Below, piece after piece: positions 1 through 11,983 of a stretch of 64,000 nt of DNA. Origin of the DNA: Gentiana macrophylla (Eukaryota > Streptophyta > Magnoliopsida > Gentianales > Gentianaceae). The stretch covers positions 6,076,001 through 6,140,000 of the forward strand of contig CM047805.1 in the NCBI GenBank assembly GCA_026214975.1, given 5' to 3'. Every line of letters begins with the position of its first letter. Position 1 is the stretch's first letter. The position numbers were made by a program, and so were the translations under genes. The notes beneath the pieces are model-generated. The model was not told the origin of the DNA, did no database searches, and saw only the letters and a program-made list of their open reading frames with translations.

Positions 1-59
1 ATCCGAAAATAGCGCTAAAGTTGACATTTCACCCATCCGATCGGGCTTTTTCTCCAACA
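1..59 (-). mobile_element. End of the 3' LTR of LARD0, copy A (partial)
   Basis: The LTR ends in tctccaaca and is followed at once by atcccccacatgaatg, the reverse complement of a polypurine tract. This orders LTR then interior for a minus-strand element. The same junction lies at 32946/32947 in the second copy, where more of the LTR is visible. Only the tail is inside the window here. Confidence 0.55.
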
Positions 60-660
60 ATCCCCCACATGAATGAAAATTAATGCAAATGCAAATGCAG
101 AGTCTGAAGAGAAGTCAGACGGAAAAATATTGCATCAGGAGAGGTAGCTTGTGGCATTGAACCTGTCTTAGTGAAATACTATCGGATCTACTAGGCTAAT
201 GAGTGAACTAGGTCTTGAACTGTTCAGCCTTTAGTGTAAACCAAGACAATAGCACTCACATAATATTTCCCCTAACACCTTTCGATTCTCATGGTTGTGT
301 CCATCTCGGCCCTGGACAACACTTGGTTTCAGAAAGCTTTAGAGAATTCAAGCCTTAAAATGATCTCACAGAAGCGGCCCCACTTCACACTTACATAGGT
401 GACCTCCTATCAAGGGTATTATGCCCTACCCCACTTGAATATCAAGATATAGGAATCATTAAAAGCTAAGCTCAACCTCACAGCCTCTGCAAATAGCACT
501 TTTATTCTCTTAGAATGGGTAAGTGTTGGACTGTTCCTTATAGCTTAGTGGTCTCTTTTGAACCATGATCTTGAGATCTACTCCATTATTTTGTCTTTCT
601 TCTCACATTTGAATCCATCCTAACCTTCTCTTCTTGTGATTTGAGGTCTAAGGATATTGT
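60..660 (-). mobile_element. LARD0 interior fragment, copy A, non-coding
   Basis: About 600 bases follow the LARD0 polypurine tract with no credible coding frame. The stretch is nearly identical to 32947-33547. It is cut on the right by the LARD1-A insertion at 661. Nothing resembling gag or pol is visible, and the other LARD0 LTR and primer site are not found in the window. Confidence 0.5.
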
Positions 661-2092
661 TGTTAGAAGTAATATCCTCGGATCAATCATAGATTGACCC
701 GATTACGCAGCGGAAGTATCAGATCTAGATCTAAACCTACTAGGGGGTTTAGGAGCCAACCTTTTATGGTGCTTAACTCAAGATCAAAAGTCTCCAAGAA
801 CACGTGTATTGAGCGACCACGGACCTTCCAACGTGTGTCTCCCAACAACACCAGATGGATGGTGTTTCCCGCGCCGGACCTCCTTGATATGCTACCGGAA
901 TAATCCGAAGATTATTCCAACTCGAAAAACAAAGAAAATAGCCGAAAATTCCAAGCTATTTTTTTTCAATATTCAATATTAGCGTGATATCTCTTTATGT
1001 GTCAAAAGGATTAAATAATTAAGAGATAAGAACTCTCTTTATTATAAAAGGATGAGTAAAACTTAACCTCCATAGGATTAAATAATTAAAAGAGATAATT
1101 ATTACATTAATCCTTTATTCCAAATGAAAAAGATAAATAAAATGATTATCTTCCAAAAAAATTAAGATAAATCATTTATTATTAGGTCGATATTTTATTA
1201 ATTATCAATTAACAAATAAAAGATAAATCACATGATTATAAATAATTATCGGGATTACACCAAAAACTAATTTCTTTCTAATTATAACATAAAAATGCGC
1301 CCCATGATATAATCATTACCGGATAAATTATTTGAATAAGGCCGTGAACCCGACTCGAGAATATCTTATCCTTATTTACCATTAACCCCCAATGATCAAT
1401 TAGTTCACATATCGACTAGTAGCTAATTAGTCTAAATATAAACTCGGCCGATCGATCAGTTTTAGGGTTAACAAATAAAGGAAGCTGTCTCATCTACTTC
1501 CGAGGAAGGAATGGATTCCTTATCTGTGATAGCACAGACTACTCACTCATCATAGAATAGAGCCAACGAGAAGTGTTGGTCCACGTACTCCGAAGTGATC
1601 CTTACTAACACATCAAACTCTACCCTAATCTAAGCGTTAAATGCGTGATCACCTCGAGATTGAGATTAATCCATATATGATCATCTTGTGATTCGATAAG
1701 ACTTCGATCACGGAATTATATCGAGAACTCAAATCAAATCGGTCCAACCCTATATGATTATCATCATATATAAATTCCCCACTAGGTACCCTATTACCGA
1801 CAGTCCAGATAAGACTGTCACACCTAAAGTGTTCTGGGCGTATTATTAGAAAATTAATCTAGATACCCGTACTCAGATTAATCAACGCTACGGACTAAGT
1901 TAATTTTAAGTACATCTCACTAACTCAATCCTCTTGTGTATAGCCATACACTGAGTTATGTGATTACATAAACGAGGTACTTAGGGTTTTCAGTAGTGTC
2001 TTAATTATAAGCACACATGCATATAATAAGATGAATTATTAATTACGTCCTAAAAGCAGTTATATAATTGTGTTTGGGCACTACACCTAACA
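661..2092 (-). repeat. LARD1-A left (3') LTR, internally shortened
   Basis: At 1432 bp it is about 350-380 bp shorter than the other three LARD1 LTRs (1783-1816 bp). The loss lies around 1200-1345, where blocks that are well separated in the other copies appear joined in a different order. It shares left-LTR-specific bases with 33548-35330 (for example ggatcaatcatag and ctactaggggg) rather than with its own partner LTR. Confidence 0.8.
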
Positions 2093-2105
2093 ATCTCCCA
2101 CTTGC
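2093..2105 (-). other. LARD1-A polypurine tract (reverse complement)
   Basis: The plus strand reads atctcccacttgc directly after the LTR end cctaaca. On the minus strand this is gcaagtgggagat followed by TGTTAG, a typical copia-type plus-strand primer and 3' LTR start. Confidence 0.75.
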
Positions 2106-5100
2106 ATGAAAGGCAAGTGGATTAATTGTTTTAGAGCACACCCTTTATATCTATATCTACAACATTCGCCCACTTGCTCAAAACAAGCGAGGCGTATCCC
2201 TCTAATCTGTACCCTCCAAGAGCATCTTAGTAATTCATCCTTCCAAGCACGACCGGAGTGTGCAGCCGTAGGGTAGGTCAGTGACCCGCCGCGTACTTAG
2301 AGTCCGAATACCATGTGAATTGGTACACTAATCAGGTAGGTTGGCGGCTGGAGTCGACCTTTGGGATCAAAATGTCGTCTTTCCATCTAATCCGGTGGTA
2401 CGATTTCAATATGCTTATGATGAAACATTGAGGACGAAATCGAATTAACGATCATCCTTAATCTGACCTAAAGCCAGAATCAGTGTCATGACTTATATTC
2501 TAGTTTGCACCTGAATATACTAGCATATTATTCCTCATTCTCCCGAAGATTCATGAGGATTCACTAAACATCCCATTTTGTATTCATCATCATGTTTAGA
2601 TAACCATTCCTGAGAGGTAGGGTAGACTACATCGTTGAATGTTGCATAAATGCAAGAATATCTTAACCAGGTGAATGGATGGGATTGCCAATGATCGATT
2701 CTCGTGAATTTGAGCGAATCAAATCCTTTAGAATGAATCCCGATGGCATGTTAGACTCTAACTTCGGATAACACCCCTATGTTGTTTCCAACTGTTTCAG
2801 TGTTACCGTTCACAAAAGATAATCTACATACTACTTTACTAATATTGATGCCCAGTCTACTAAATACTTATCAACATTCTGGTCAAGTCCACATATTAAA
2901 ATATATGACTTTGAAATGACCTAGAGGTTTGCTTTAATCCCCAAAGGATACAAGTTATGGTAGGCATCCTGCCAAAGGTTCTTTCTGAATAAATTAAGAT
3001 ACCGTTAGTCTCGCAAAAAGGTCTTAGGGAATCACCCCTATTTTCTGCTTTGTAACGAATCTGTCATTTGTTCTTAGCTAAAACTCTGCTGTTCTGAATG
3101 AATTCAGATTCCGTTGTTTGGCAAGGAAGTCTTAGGGAATCACCCCTATTTCCCGCTTTCTGACAAAATCAAGCAAGACTGAGTGGTAAGAGAGATCACG
3201 GCATGGTTAACTCTCTACCTTTTAGGGAATCACCCATAAAGCTTTTCGGTGAAAGTTAAACATTCCTATTCATTTGACTTTTCTCCGTGTAGTTCCAATT
3301 ACTCCCACTGGGCCTGAGATACTCGGGTGATTCTACAAGAGTTTCAAGCAGAGCTGGAGTATCAAACTCCATTCACAGGGGTTATGGCTTTTAAACCAAC
3401 CTCTCATGATCGAGGATCTACCACGACCCACGAAGGACTATAGGTCAACAATATACCCTATAGACCGTAAGGTCCTGCAATGTGTAATGGACATACCATA
3501 CTCCCACTGCGTTCGTGGTGGATTGATATACTGATCTAGTTTAGTAGTTTTTATTAGTGTTGTCACCAACTGCCGGAGTTGTATGTGGACTGAACAAATC
3601 AGTTAGTAACATCTTGAGTACAGATACTTCAAGATCAAAGGTTGTTATTTATATACTCTATCAGACCGAATTTGACAGTATCACCGTCATTCTCTGATTT
3701 TATGAGTTTTATAACCAACCTTTACTCAATGCATTAAGATATTCACGACCTGAACGTGTACGCAAAATTTCTAGTCCTACCTTCAAGCACTAAATGCTAA
3801 ATGTCTATATTTACGGAAGTGGGGTGAACCGAATTCACTCCTTATTCACAAATGCGTTGGCATCTTTTAGGTAGACTTCTTGGTTTTTCATTACAACCGT
3901 TATTTTGCAACCAATATCTTAAATGAGTTTAGCAGCGTATCGTAGCACATCAATAACTATATAAGGCAAATTTATGGTGTATCCCTTAGTGAAAACATTT
4001 CACTGGGAGGCAGGTCGAGCATCAGTCCCGAAGACTATGCAATAACCTATTTCTGAGTATGGAATACTCTATCTCTAGTGAAATCAGAGATTTCCTCCAA
4101 ATATTTTGGATAAACTTACCGGTGTTTCGAGTAGTTATCAGACAATATGTCACTGCTCAGAAGCTCCCACTAGCTTGTATCTTTCATATGACCACGAAGG
4201 TCGATATGAACAAGCTATGTAACTTCTTTAAATCTATTACCCTTTCCCGTTTGAAAGGAAACTTAGTCATTGTTCCTTTGAGACAGGGTTCCTTTGACTG
4301 GGAGATAGGAATCACCCTAAGCCAATCTGCAGATCTTGTTGTTGGGGAATATGCACTAATTAATAGTATAGAAAGTGGAGTTTATCGAAATATGGAAACC
4401 ATTTGCGTTTATATATTTTAAGATGTGTTACATATACCTTTCAGCATTTCTTAGTGGTTTAGACTTTATCAAACAAAAGTCCGAGTCATGGGTTGGTGCT
4501 ACGAATGTTATATTTATCGTCAATAAGACAAACAAATTATCGTATTGAAAATGAATACGTTCGTTCCAACAAATCCGAAAATAGAAAATGAATTTTCTGT
4601 GATACTCAAGAATTGAATCCGAGATTCATTTTCTTATATCACTCCCACTAGTTTATCTGAAATAACTGCCCGTTGTCAATTTTTATTTATCGTTTAATGC
4701 AAAGCTACCTAGTTCTTCCAAAGAACTTTAGCTTTCAAGAAAATTGCTAGGATGCATTGGACAGTGATCCGAAATCACTTTCCTTATCCTCTAATTTCCA
4801 ATTGATTAATTTTCCGGTTTAGCCTTAAAGCTACTTAGTTTAGATGACTAACACGTATAAACATTCTTCCCCATTCTTGACTTTCCTTAAATGGAAACAA
4901 TTTTGAACTAGCAGTTCGTTTGAGTAGACACTACTCTTGAACTATGGGATGTTCAGTGTTACTTGCTTGGACTATCGAATTTTCTAATCATCAAATCATA
5001 AGACCAAAGCTCCCACTAGTTTATCGGTTCCAAATACCGTCTAACTAGCAACACTTTGTATTTATGATTTTTCAAAGATTAGAACATCACCTAGAACTAA

Positions 5101-7746
5101 GCTCCCACTAGTTTATCAGTTCCAAATCTTTGTCTAACTAGCAATGCTGTGTTCATGATGTTTCAAAGATTATAAAATCTCCAGAACTAAGCTCCCACTA
5201 GTTTATCAATTCCAAATACTGTCTAACTAGTAACGTTTTATTCTTGTTTTTCCAATGAATGGAAAAACTCTTGTGCATTCCATTACACATTTCTAAAGAT
5301 TCAGAAAAACAACAAATCATAAAACTAGGGCTCCCACTAGTTTATCGGTTCCAAATACCGTCTAACTAGCAACGCCTTATGTATATGATTTTCCAATTTT
5401 TCAATTTAGAAATTTGTTGTGTAATTACACTTTTAAAATTCACTAAATGAATTTGTCTAATAGTCCTACATCATCTTTTGTAAATTAAGTATGGTCGTCT
5501 CTCGTTCAACACGTGTGACACCCGTGACATACCTATACTATGCCACTCAAGTTTTTGAAGGCTCAAAAGAATAAGTCTCTCCGAAAAAGAAAATGCATTG
5601 TTTGATAATTTACAACGTACTTGTTACTTTCCACATTTTTAATGAAGTCCTATTACTAACAGTTTAGTAGCCTAGAGATTAAAAGTTGTAAATAAACATG
5701 ACAGAAAGTTAAATTCAAAATTAAAATTTCACTACTAGATTTTTATTTTAGGAATTATAAACTAAAAAAAAGTTTATCCTACCATTCCAAGGATTTAACC
5801 TCGCACCTCAGTGCCGCTGTAGGGTAGGTCAAAGAGGTGACGGTTAAGCTGAGACAATCTCTCTCAATGATTAAACTTGAGAATCGAACATCTCACGAGA
5901 ATCGGACATCCGGACCTTAATCATCGATTACCTTCCTTTTCTAGCCTAGATATTTCGAAAATATCCATAAAGAGTGTGACCTACTATATCAGATCTCAAA
6001 GTACGACCCGAGTATGCCGCCTGCAAGGTCGGTCGGTGACCGAGCAGTACCCAAAATCCTATCCTTTCGGAGACCAAGCCTTGAATTTTGATAGGGGTGA
6101 ACACCATCCGTAGGGGACCAAAATCAAAGCGGCTCGAGGCGTCACCCTTCTCTCACGTGCTTGCATCTATAGTAGAGGCCGTGGGGTTGGCTGTCGCCTT
6201 CCCCGCTCCCACTCAATATTTTGAAAAAGTTGTGGGTTTACTAATTACGGTTTCGGTCTTGACAATAAGAAACAATAAATCAAAGTACTCCGAACAGGGT
6301 CGGATATGTAGGCAAGCCTACGCCGTCTTATTCGTTGGAACATATGTGACAGTTCAGGACAATCCGGTAAGAGAAGCCCCGTTTAGCCCGAAGGCTTATC
6401 GGCTATGCTAAGTCCTGTCGAACTGCTGTAACGTAAATCACACGTGGAGGGTAGTCGATTGAGCCGAAGCTCGGTTGAACTCGCCCAACCATGGTTAGAC
6501 CATATCCAAACCCATGTACTAAGATTCTCCGATTTCTAAATTGTCACCCAAAGCGTAATCTCGTTTCTGTTTAAGGTGGGTTCACTGAGAAGCCATCACC
6601 GAAAATCTCAACGATTTATCCAAGTGGGATTCACCGAGAATCCATCACTAAAATCTTAACGATTGACAAAACCCGGGTCCTCGGTTTTTATAATTAGCTA
6701 CTTATTATTTAACTACCACATATTAAATTAATAAGCATTCATACTAATTATTCGATTTATACACGTCTATTTTAATTCGAAATTAAAAAACTACGTGTAT
6801 GCATTGGAGTGGAATCATGAAGATGCAAGTCATGGCAATTTTCCGGTTTTAAGCACGTAATCTTGATCAAACACAAAATTATACCGGAAAGTAAACACCG
6901 AGATGGACCGTTGGTACCCCCGACTAACTATTTTCTAAGGAAAAGTAAAACTTAATCAATGTCTTCGAGTCTTGATCTTCGAATCTTGAACTCGACCCGC
7001 CGGATCACGAACCACGAACACCCGAGAGGAGAAAAGCTTTTAAATTAAATAAATCCAATTTATTTATAATTGTAAAACCTTTTTAATAATTTTTTTTTTC
7101 TTTCAGCTGCTTTAAATTATTTCCCAAATATAATATATATAATTATTTATTTATTTATTATTATTAACTTTCTGCCAAACGGCAGTCATCTATATAAAAA
7201 AAATTAGGTTAAAAAAAAATTTACTTACAGCCGCATGTTTACCCTAGCCGCAAGCTAGGGTTTTTAAAAAAAAACTTTTGTGGCGGCAGTAAGCACCGCT
7301 TCTGAGTCTTCTTTGCCTATTTAAAAAAAGAAATTTGTTGTGACTTTTTAGTATTTGCTTAAGGTCTTTGGATGACCTTAAAAACAAGGTTTTTAGCCGT
7401 TTCTCCTCGTTCATACCTTGGGTTTCGCCTTGATTTTCAACTTTTCTTCAAGATCTTCATCTTTTCAAGCCCGGAACATCAAAATTACAATACAAGATGC
7501 TACTTTACATTGAATTTCGAAAAAGGCATAAAAAAAATACAATTCCTATGCTCAATTGTCACTAAACAAAGGAGCTACAAAATAGATCTGCGGGTAAACA
7601 TTACCAACCCCAATCCATCTCTTCAACAACAACATTCACAATCATGATTCAATTCGAATTTTTACCAAAAAAACGAAATAAAACATCTAAAACATGCTTT
7701 TCCACTCCAAGATCTAAAATTCATATACTTTGATCGTTAGATCAAA
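2106..7746 (-). other. LARD1-A interior, non-coding
   Basis: No frame here looks like gag, protease, integrase, reverse transcriptase or RNase H. Short open stretches (for example 4059-4421, 5877-6411, 7372-7647) have no recognisable domain and are not preserved in the related LARD2. Recurrent short motifs are present: ttagggaatcaccc near 3030, 3140 and 3220, and ctcccactag from 4640 to 5400. The layout is collinear with the interior of LARD2 (51612-57079) at lower similarity, so it is an inherited non-coding body and not random filler. Confidence 0.65.
5009..5400. repeat. Imperfect tandem repeats of about 90 bp inside LARD1-A
   Basis: Units start with gctcccactagtttatc at 5009, 5101, 5191 and 5330, followed by ttccaaat and ctaactag. 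Spacings are 92, 90 and 139. The related LARD2 shows a single clear unit near 54609. In LARD1-B the same region is rearranged and joined to an extra insertion. Confidence 0.75.
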
Positions 7747-7759
7747 GGCTCTGATACCA
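7747..7759 (-). other. LARD1-A primer binding site (reverse complement)
   Basis: The plus strand reads ggctctgatacca. The minus strand, tggtatcagagcc, is the usual primer site complementary to initiator Met-tRNA in plant copia-type elements. It lies two bases inside the right LTR. Confidence 0.85.
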
Positions 7760-7761
7760 TT

Positions 7762-9569
7762 TGTTAGAAGTAATATCCTCGGAGCAATCATAGATTGACC
7801 CGATTACGCGGTGGATGTATCGGATCTAGATTTAAGCGAAACAAAGAACATAAATTAAAGATCTAAACCTACAAGGGGTTTAAGAGCCAACCTTTTATGG
7901 TGCTTAACTCCAAGATCAAAAGTCTCTAGAACACGTGTATTGGCGCCACGGCCTTCCAGCGTGTGTCTCCCAAAGAACACCAGGTGGATGGTGTTTCCCG
8001 CGCCGGACCTCCTTGATATGCTACCGGAATAATCCGAAGATTATTCCAACTCGAGAACAAAGAAATAGCCGAAAATTCCAAGCTATTTTTCTTTCAATAT
8101 TGGCGTGATATTTTATGTGTCAAAAGGCTTAGAAGAACTCTCTTTATATAGGAGAGTAAAAATTAACCTCCAAGGATTAAATAATTAAGAGATAATTATT
8201 ACATTAATCCTTTATTCCAAATAAAAGATAAATAAAACGATTATCCTAAACAAATTAAGATAAATCATATTATTATCTAATATTCCATGAATTATCAATT
8301 AACAAATAAAAGATAAATCACATGTTAAACAATTATCCAAAAAAACTAATTTCTTTCTAATTATAACATAAAAATGCCCCACCCTTATTTGAATAAGGCC
8401 ACATGCATTTTTCCCACACCTTGGGCCGAGCCCATGAAAAATTTCTTTTCCGTGTATTTAATTATCTAGTCCAACTAAACAATTAATCCACACATCAAAT
8501 TAAACAGTCCAATCCACTATTTAATTATAATCGAGGTGAAACGACGAGAAATCAATTATCTTGTTTTGGGAGCCACGTCGGGACCATGGACCCATATTCA
8601 GTAGCTACAATAAATTAGATAAAATTATTCGTTAGACAGAATAATTATATCCAACCTATTAATTCCGGGATTACACCACCATAAACTTGAAACTGAACTC
8701 TATCGAATATAGATAACTTACACTCAATTTATGAGTCGAAAGCGTCCACTGATATAATCATTACATACGGATAAATCCTTCATAGACTATCCATTCTGAG
8801 TGGGAAGTCTCCGTGAACCCGACTCAGAATATCTTATCCTTATTTACCATTAACCCTCCCAGTGACCAATTAGTTCACATATCTGACTAGTAGCTAATTA
8901 GTCTAAATATGAACTCGGCCGATCGATCAGTTTCTAGGGTTAACAAATACGGGAACTGTCTGTCTACTTCCCGAGGGAAGAAATGGATTCCATATCTATG
9001 ATAGCACAGACTACGCACTCATCCTAGAATAGAGCCAACGAGAAGTGTTGGAGCACATACTCCGACGTGATCCTTACTAACACATCAAACTCTACCCTAA
9101 TCTAGCGTTAAATGCGTGCGTGATCACATCGGGATTGAGATTAATCCATATATGATCATCTTGTGATTCGATAAGACTTCTCGATCACGGAATTATATCG
9201 AGAGCTCAAATCAAATCGGTCCAGCCCTATATGATTATCATCATATATAAATGCCCCACTAGGTACCCTATTACCGACAGTCCGGATAAGACTGTCACAC
9301 CTAAAGTGTTCTGGGCGTATTATTAGCCAATTAATCTAGAGACCCGTACTAAGATTAATCAACGCTACGGACTAAGTTAATTTTAAGTACATCTCACTAA
9401 CTCAATCCTCTTGTGTATAGCCGTACACTGAGTTATATGATTACATAAACGAGGTACTTAGGGTTTTCAGTAGTGTCTTAATTATAAGCACACATGCATA
9501 TAATAAGATGAATTATTAATTTTGTCCTAAAACAATTATATAATTGTGTTTCAGGCACTACACCTAACA
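7762..9569 (-). repeat. LARD1-A right (5') LTR
   Basis: This 1808-bp LTR runs from tgttagaag to cctaaca. On the minus strand it holds a TATA box at 8143-8152, so this is the promoter-bearing LTR. It groups with 42220-44035 by shared variants (ggagcaatcatag, gcggtggatgtatcgg, and a segment with aaagaacataaattaaag that is missing from the left LTRs). Confidence 0.85.
8137..8157 (-). promoter_or_regulatory. LARD1-A 5' LTR TATA box within a short inverted repeat
   Basis: The minus strand reads actctcc, then tatataaa, then gagagtt. The TATA element is thus flanked by ACTCTC and GAGAGT arms. LARD2 has the same arrangement around a different TATA sequence (50235-50251). Confidence 0.6.
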
Positions 9570-9793
9570 ACAGTGATTCACAGTGCATTGCAAGCATATT
9601 ATTGTGCACTTTTTAATCGTTTATTACTCTAATTAAGAAAGAGCGGTAAAAGGAATTTGTGTGGTGAGTATATAAGAGAGGAGAGAAAAGCCAAAGTGAA
9701 TCATCAATCACCCAAATAAAGAGTGAAAGTGAGGATTTTTATTTTCTTTTTGTCGATATATTTTTTTCTTTCTTTCTTTGTAAATAAAAAATA
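9570..9793 (+). promoter_or_regulatory. Leader of the gag-protease element, copy A
   Basis: This stretch between LARD1-A and the first coding trace carries tatataag at 9669-9676, followed by gagagg-rich sequence. It may be the end of a 5' LTR or the leader of the Gypsy-type element, cut on its left by LARD1. No 5' LTR matching the downstream LTR candidate was found. Confidence 0.4.
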
Positions 9794-10238
9794 ATGGCAC
9801 ACTATCATTCCTTTTCTTGGGGAAATCCTAATTACAATTCTATAAAATCTTTTGATATTAGTAAAGGGAGATCTAAAACTCCTAATCACGATAATGAAGA
9901 TTTTAAGACGAAAGAGAACAACTTGTAAATATCATTATTCTAGTTCCTTTAAAAATAAAGATTTATATTGTTTCATTTGTAATGATTATGGGCATTACGA
10001 TCATTAATGTCCTACTTTGAGCAAACAATATAATGATTGATTATTGATCATAAGCACATAAGAAATGCCAAATTTCCATATTATAATTCTCATGAATTTT
10101 TTTGTTCCGAGATCTACAAATTTGGCACAAAAGATGATGTACAAAATCTTGATTTGGAAAAGGCATGGGTTGAATTGGATGAGAAAAAGAAAATTAAAAA
10201 AGGGTCAAAAGAATCAGAAAGAATAACGAGGAGGAGAA
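9794..10238 (+). pseudogene. Gag-like zinc-knuckle fragment, copy A (frameshifted)
   Basis: The start ATG at 9794 opens the same protein as the intact-looking frame at 44260-44754. Here the frame breaks near 9905, where copy B has two more bases, and again in the region of the zinc knuckle. Only about 55 residues precede the knuckle, so the main capsid domain of Gypsy gag is absent. The role would be RNA binding in a retroelement particle, inferred from the CCHC motif visible in copy B. Confidence 0.65.
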
Positions 10239-10239
10239 A

Positions 10240-10800
10240 ATGAAGTGGAAAATTCGAGAGATTTTGAGGAGAAAATTTAGTCGAAAAGAAAAATCTTGTA
10301 AGGATGTGAGGATTTACGATTTTATAAATGCTTCCTCTTTGGCTTATTGTGAGCGAGTTGGTGAAAGCAAGCAGCAGTTGAACCATGAACAAGTGGTTGC
10401 GAGTAAGGTTAAAGAAGTGGAGTCTTCTTCCTTACAAACTGAGAAGTTCTATACAAGATTCATGGTGATGGACCGAATTTGTTTGGTAAGGATTGATAAT
10501 ACGTGTGAATCTAATTTGCTAAGCCAAGAAATTGTAGAAAAGCTTAATTTGAAAACTTTTGATCATCCGAACCCATATAGTCTAAAAGGGCTTAATGAGT
10601 TTGAGGAAATTAAGGTTTCAAAGCAACTTGTGATTTCATTTTGTCTTAGGACTTACTATGATCAGATCTTATTTGATGTCATCCCTATGTTTAATTATCA
10701 TATAATTTTAGGAAAACCTTGGTCAAATGAAAGAAAGCTAAGTATGATGGTAAACTTAATAGTTTTCAATTTAAGCAATATAAGGAAACCATTATACTAA
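10240..10800 (+). pseudogene. Retropepsin-like aspartic protease fragment, copy A
   Basis: The 186-residue frame holds a Gypsy-type protease core. The catalytic-loop equivalent is IDNTC at about residues 85-89, where family members usually have D-[ST]-G or IDGGS. It is followed by a hydrophobic strand (LLSQEIVEKLNL), a HPNPYSLKGLN segment and the closing ILGKPW motif near residues 156-161. The aspartate is kept but the following glycine is missing, so activity is doubtful. The frame is lost after LGKPW, where the family's DG-containing continuation sits in the next frame. The ATG used is arbitrary; the protein continues from the zinc-knuckle part upstream. Confidence 0.7.
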
Positions 10801-11231
10801 CTTCTTTGAGTAATCAACAAGTTCTTGAAACGGAATTAAAAATGGCTAATTCATTAAAAGAATCATCTTTGAAATGTTTAAGCCAAACAAATGAATTTGT
10901 TGAACCAATGGTGCATGATAATGATATGGGATGCAATGTGATTGAATCTAAATCTGATCTTCATGCCTTGATTGAAAATTGCGAGCATGATTTATATATG
11001 GATCCAGCAAATTATATGCTTGAGAATGGATCTAATGTATGTTTGGATTTAAATGTTAATAGTCTTGAAATCAAGTGGTACAACAATCCTTTGTTTGACG
11101 AGGTAGAATCAAGTGTAAATGATTCCAGTGTCCTTGATAATTTTCATGTTTATTCTGTTGAACCTTTTCAAAAGGAACTTGCACTTAATTCTAATTTTTA
11201 TGAAGGATTCAATTTGAAGATGTTGATATGA
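10744..11231 (+). pseudogene. Unknown region following the protease, copy A (frame 1)
   Basis: The frame opens upstream of its first ATG-like start with a DGKLNSF motif, the normal continuation of Gypsy protease domains, then runs to 11231. The remainder (acidic, with many Asn, Glu and Ser) has no recognised domain; a reverse transcriptase would be expected here but is absent. The same frame is open at 45222-45705 with few differences. It overlaps the next frame by ATGA. Confidence 0.5.
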
Positions 11232-11961
11232 GTAAAAGTCTCGATGTGATTGAAAGACAATCATTTGTTGGTAAATCATGTCTTATGCATATTCAAGAAT
11301 CTCCACCACTTGGAGATAAAAATGGGAGTTTTATAGAAATAAAGGACTTAAGATCTTTTCATAATTATTCAGATCCATTTCTAAGTGATAATGAAATTAT
11401 CTTTAATTCTCATCATTTTGGTGATAGCGATTTGCATGTATCTCAGTTTTTCAATCAAGTTTCTTGTTTTGAGATGAATAAATGTGATGAAAATGTGATT
11501 AAATTTGGCAAAAATGATTTAATTGATTTTATGAGAAAGAAAATGAAAGCTGAAGCATATCATCTTTATTTTAGTTGTCTACTATATAAAAAAGTTGTGC
11601 TTAGTGAACTTGAAATTTTGCTGAACTCATATGCTTTATCCTTTTGCCAAGATAACTTAAGCATGTGTGAAGTTTTTGATAAGAAAATGAGAGTGAGTTT
11701 GCTTAAAACCGAAATGTTTTGAAAGTTTATGCATATGAAATTTTTGCAAATAAAGCGAGAGTAAATTTACTTGATTTCTTTGTGAATAACAGAGGAAATT
11801 ATTTTAGTGGAATAGTTTTATTGGGGAGGAACCCTAAACACAAAGTTAGAAGGACAAATCCACTAATCTTTTGTTCTAGCTTTGTTGTTTTTGTTGGTTG
11901 TGGATGGCAGTATCATGATGATGTATTCAAATTCTCCATGATGTTTTGGATTCAAGGATGA
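11228..11961 (+). pseudogene. Unknown terminal frame of the gag-protease element, copy A
   Basis: A 164-residue frame (11228-11722) stops early; its continuation lies in another frame (11719-11961). Copy B reads through the same point to give 212 residues. No domain is recognised. The C-terminal part lies just before a polypurine tract, the place where Gypsy polyproteins normally end. It could be a diverged relic of a polyprotein end or an unrelated captured sequence. Confidence 0.45.
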
Positions 11962-11969
11962 ATATTTTC

Positions 11970-11983
11970 AATGGGGGAGGATA
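11970..11983 (+). other. Polypurine tract of the gag-protease element, copy A
   Basis: The sequence aatgggggaggata lies directly before a TG start (tgatggagg) and shortly after the last frame, as expected for a plus-strand Gypsy-type element. Confidence 0.6.

Larger units (their letters stand above)
661..9569 (-). mobile_element. LARD1-A: long non-autonomous LTR element without coding capacity
   Basis: The left LTR is 661-2092 and the right LTR 7762-9569; both start tgttagaagt and end cctaaca. Immediately inside the right LTR is ggctctgatacca (7747-7759), the reverse complement of the initiator-Met primer site. Immediately inside the left LTR is atctcccacttgc, the reverse complement of a polypurine tract. 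Transcription is therefore on the minus strand. The interior of about 5.65 kb has only short unrelated frames, so it fits the large retrotransposon derivative (LARD) class, which must borrow enzymes from another element. Copia affiliation is inferred from the primer site and polypurine-tract style. Flanking 5-mers are attgt on the left and acagt on the right; copy B has atagt on the left, so the target duplication is imperfect. Confidence 0.8.

Noticed and set aside
694..903. Open frame of 69 codons in the LARD1-A left LTR
   Set aside because: It lies within an LTR on the strand opposite to transcription, is disrupted in the other LTR copies and has no domain.
4059..4421. 120-codon frame in LARD1-A
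   Set aside because: Copy B loses it through a small deletion, LARD2 does not preserve it, and the strand is opposite to the element.
5009..5400. Possible CRISPR-like array
   Set aside because: Units are contiguous imperfect repeats without unique spacers, within a plant retroelement.
5877..6411. Two overlapping frames in LARD1-A
   Set aside because: Low-complexity-free but without any family motif; not kept in LARD2; antisense to the element.
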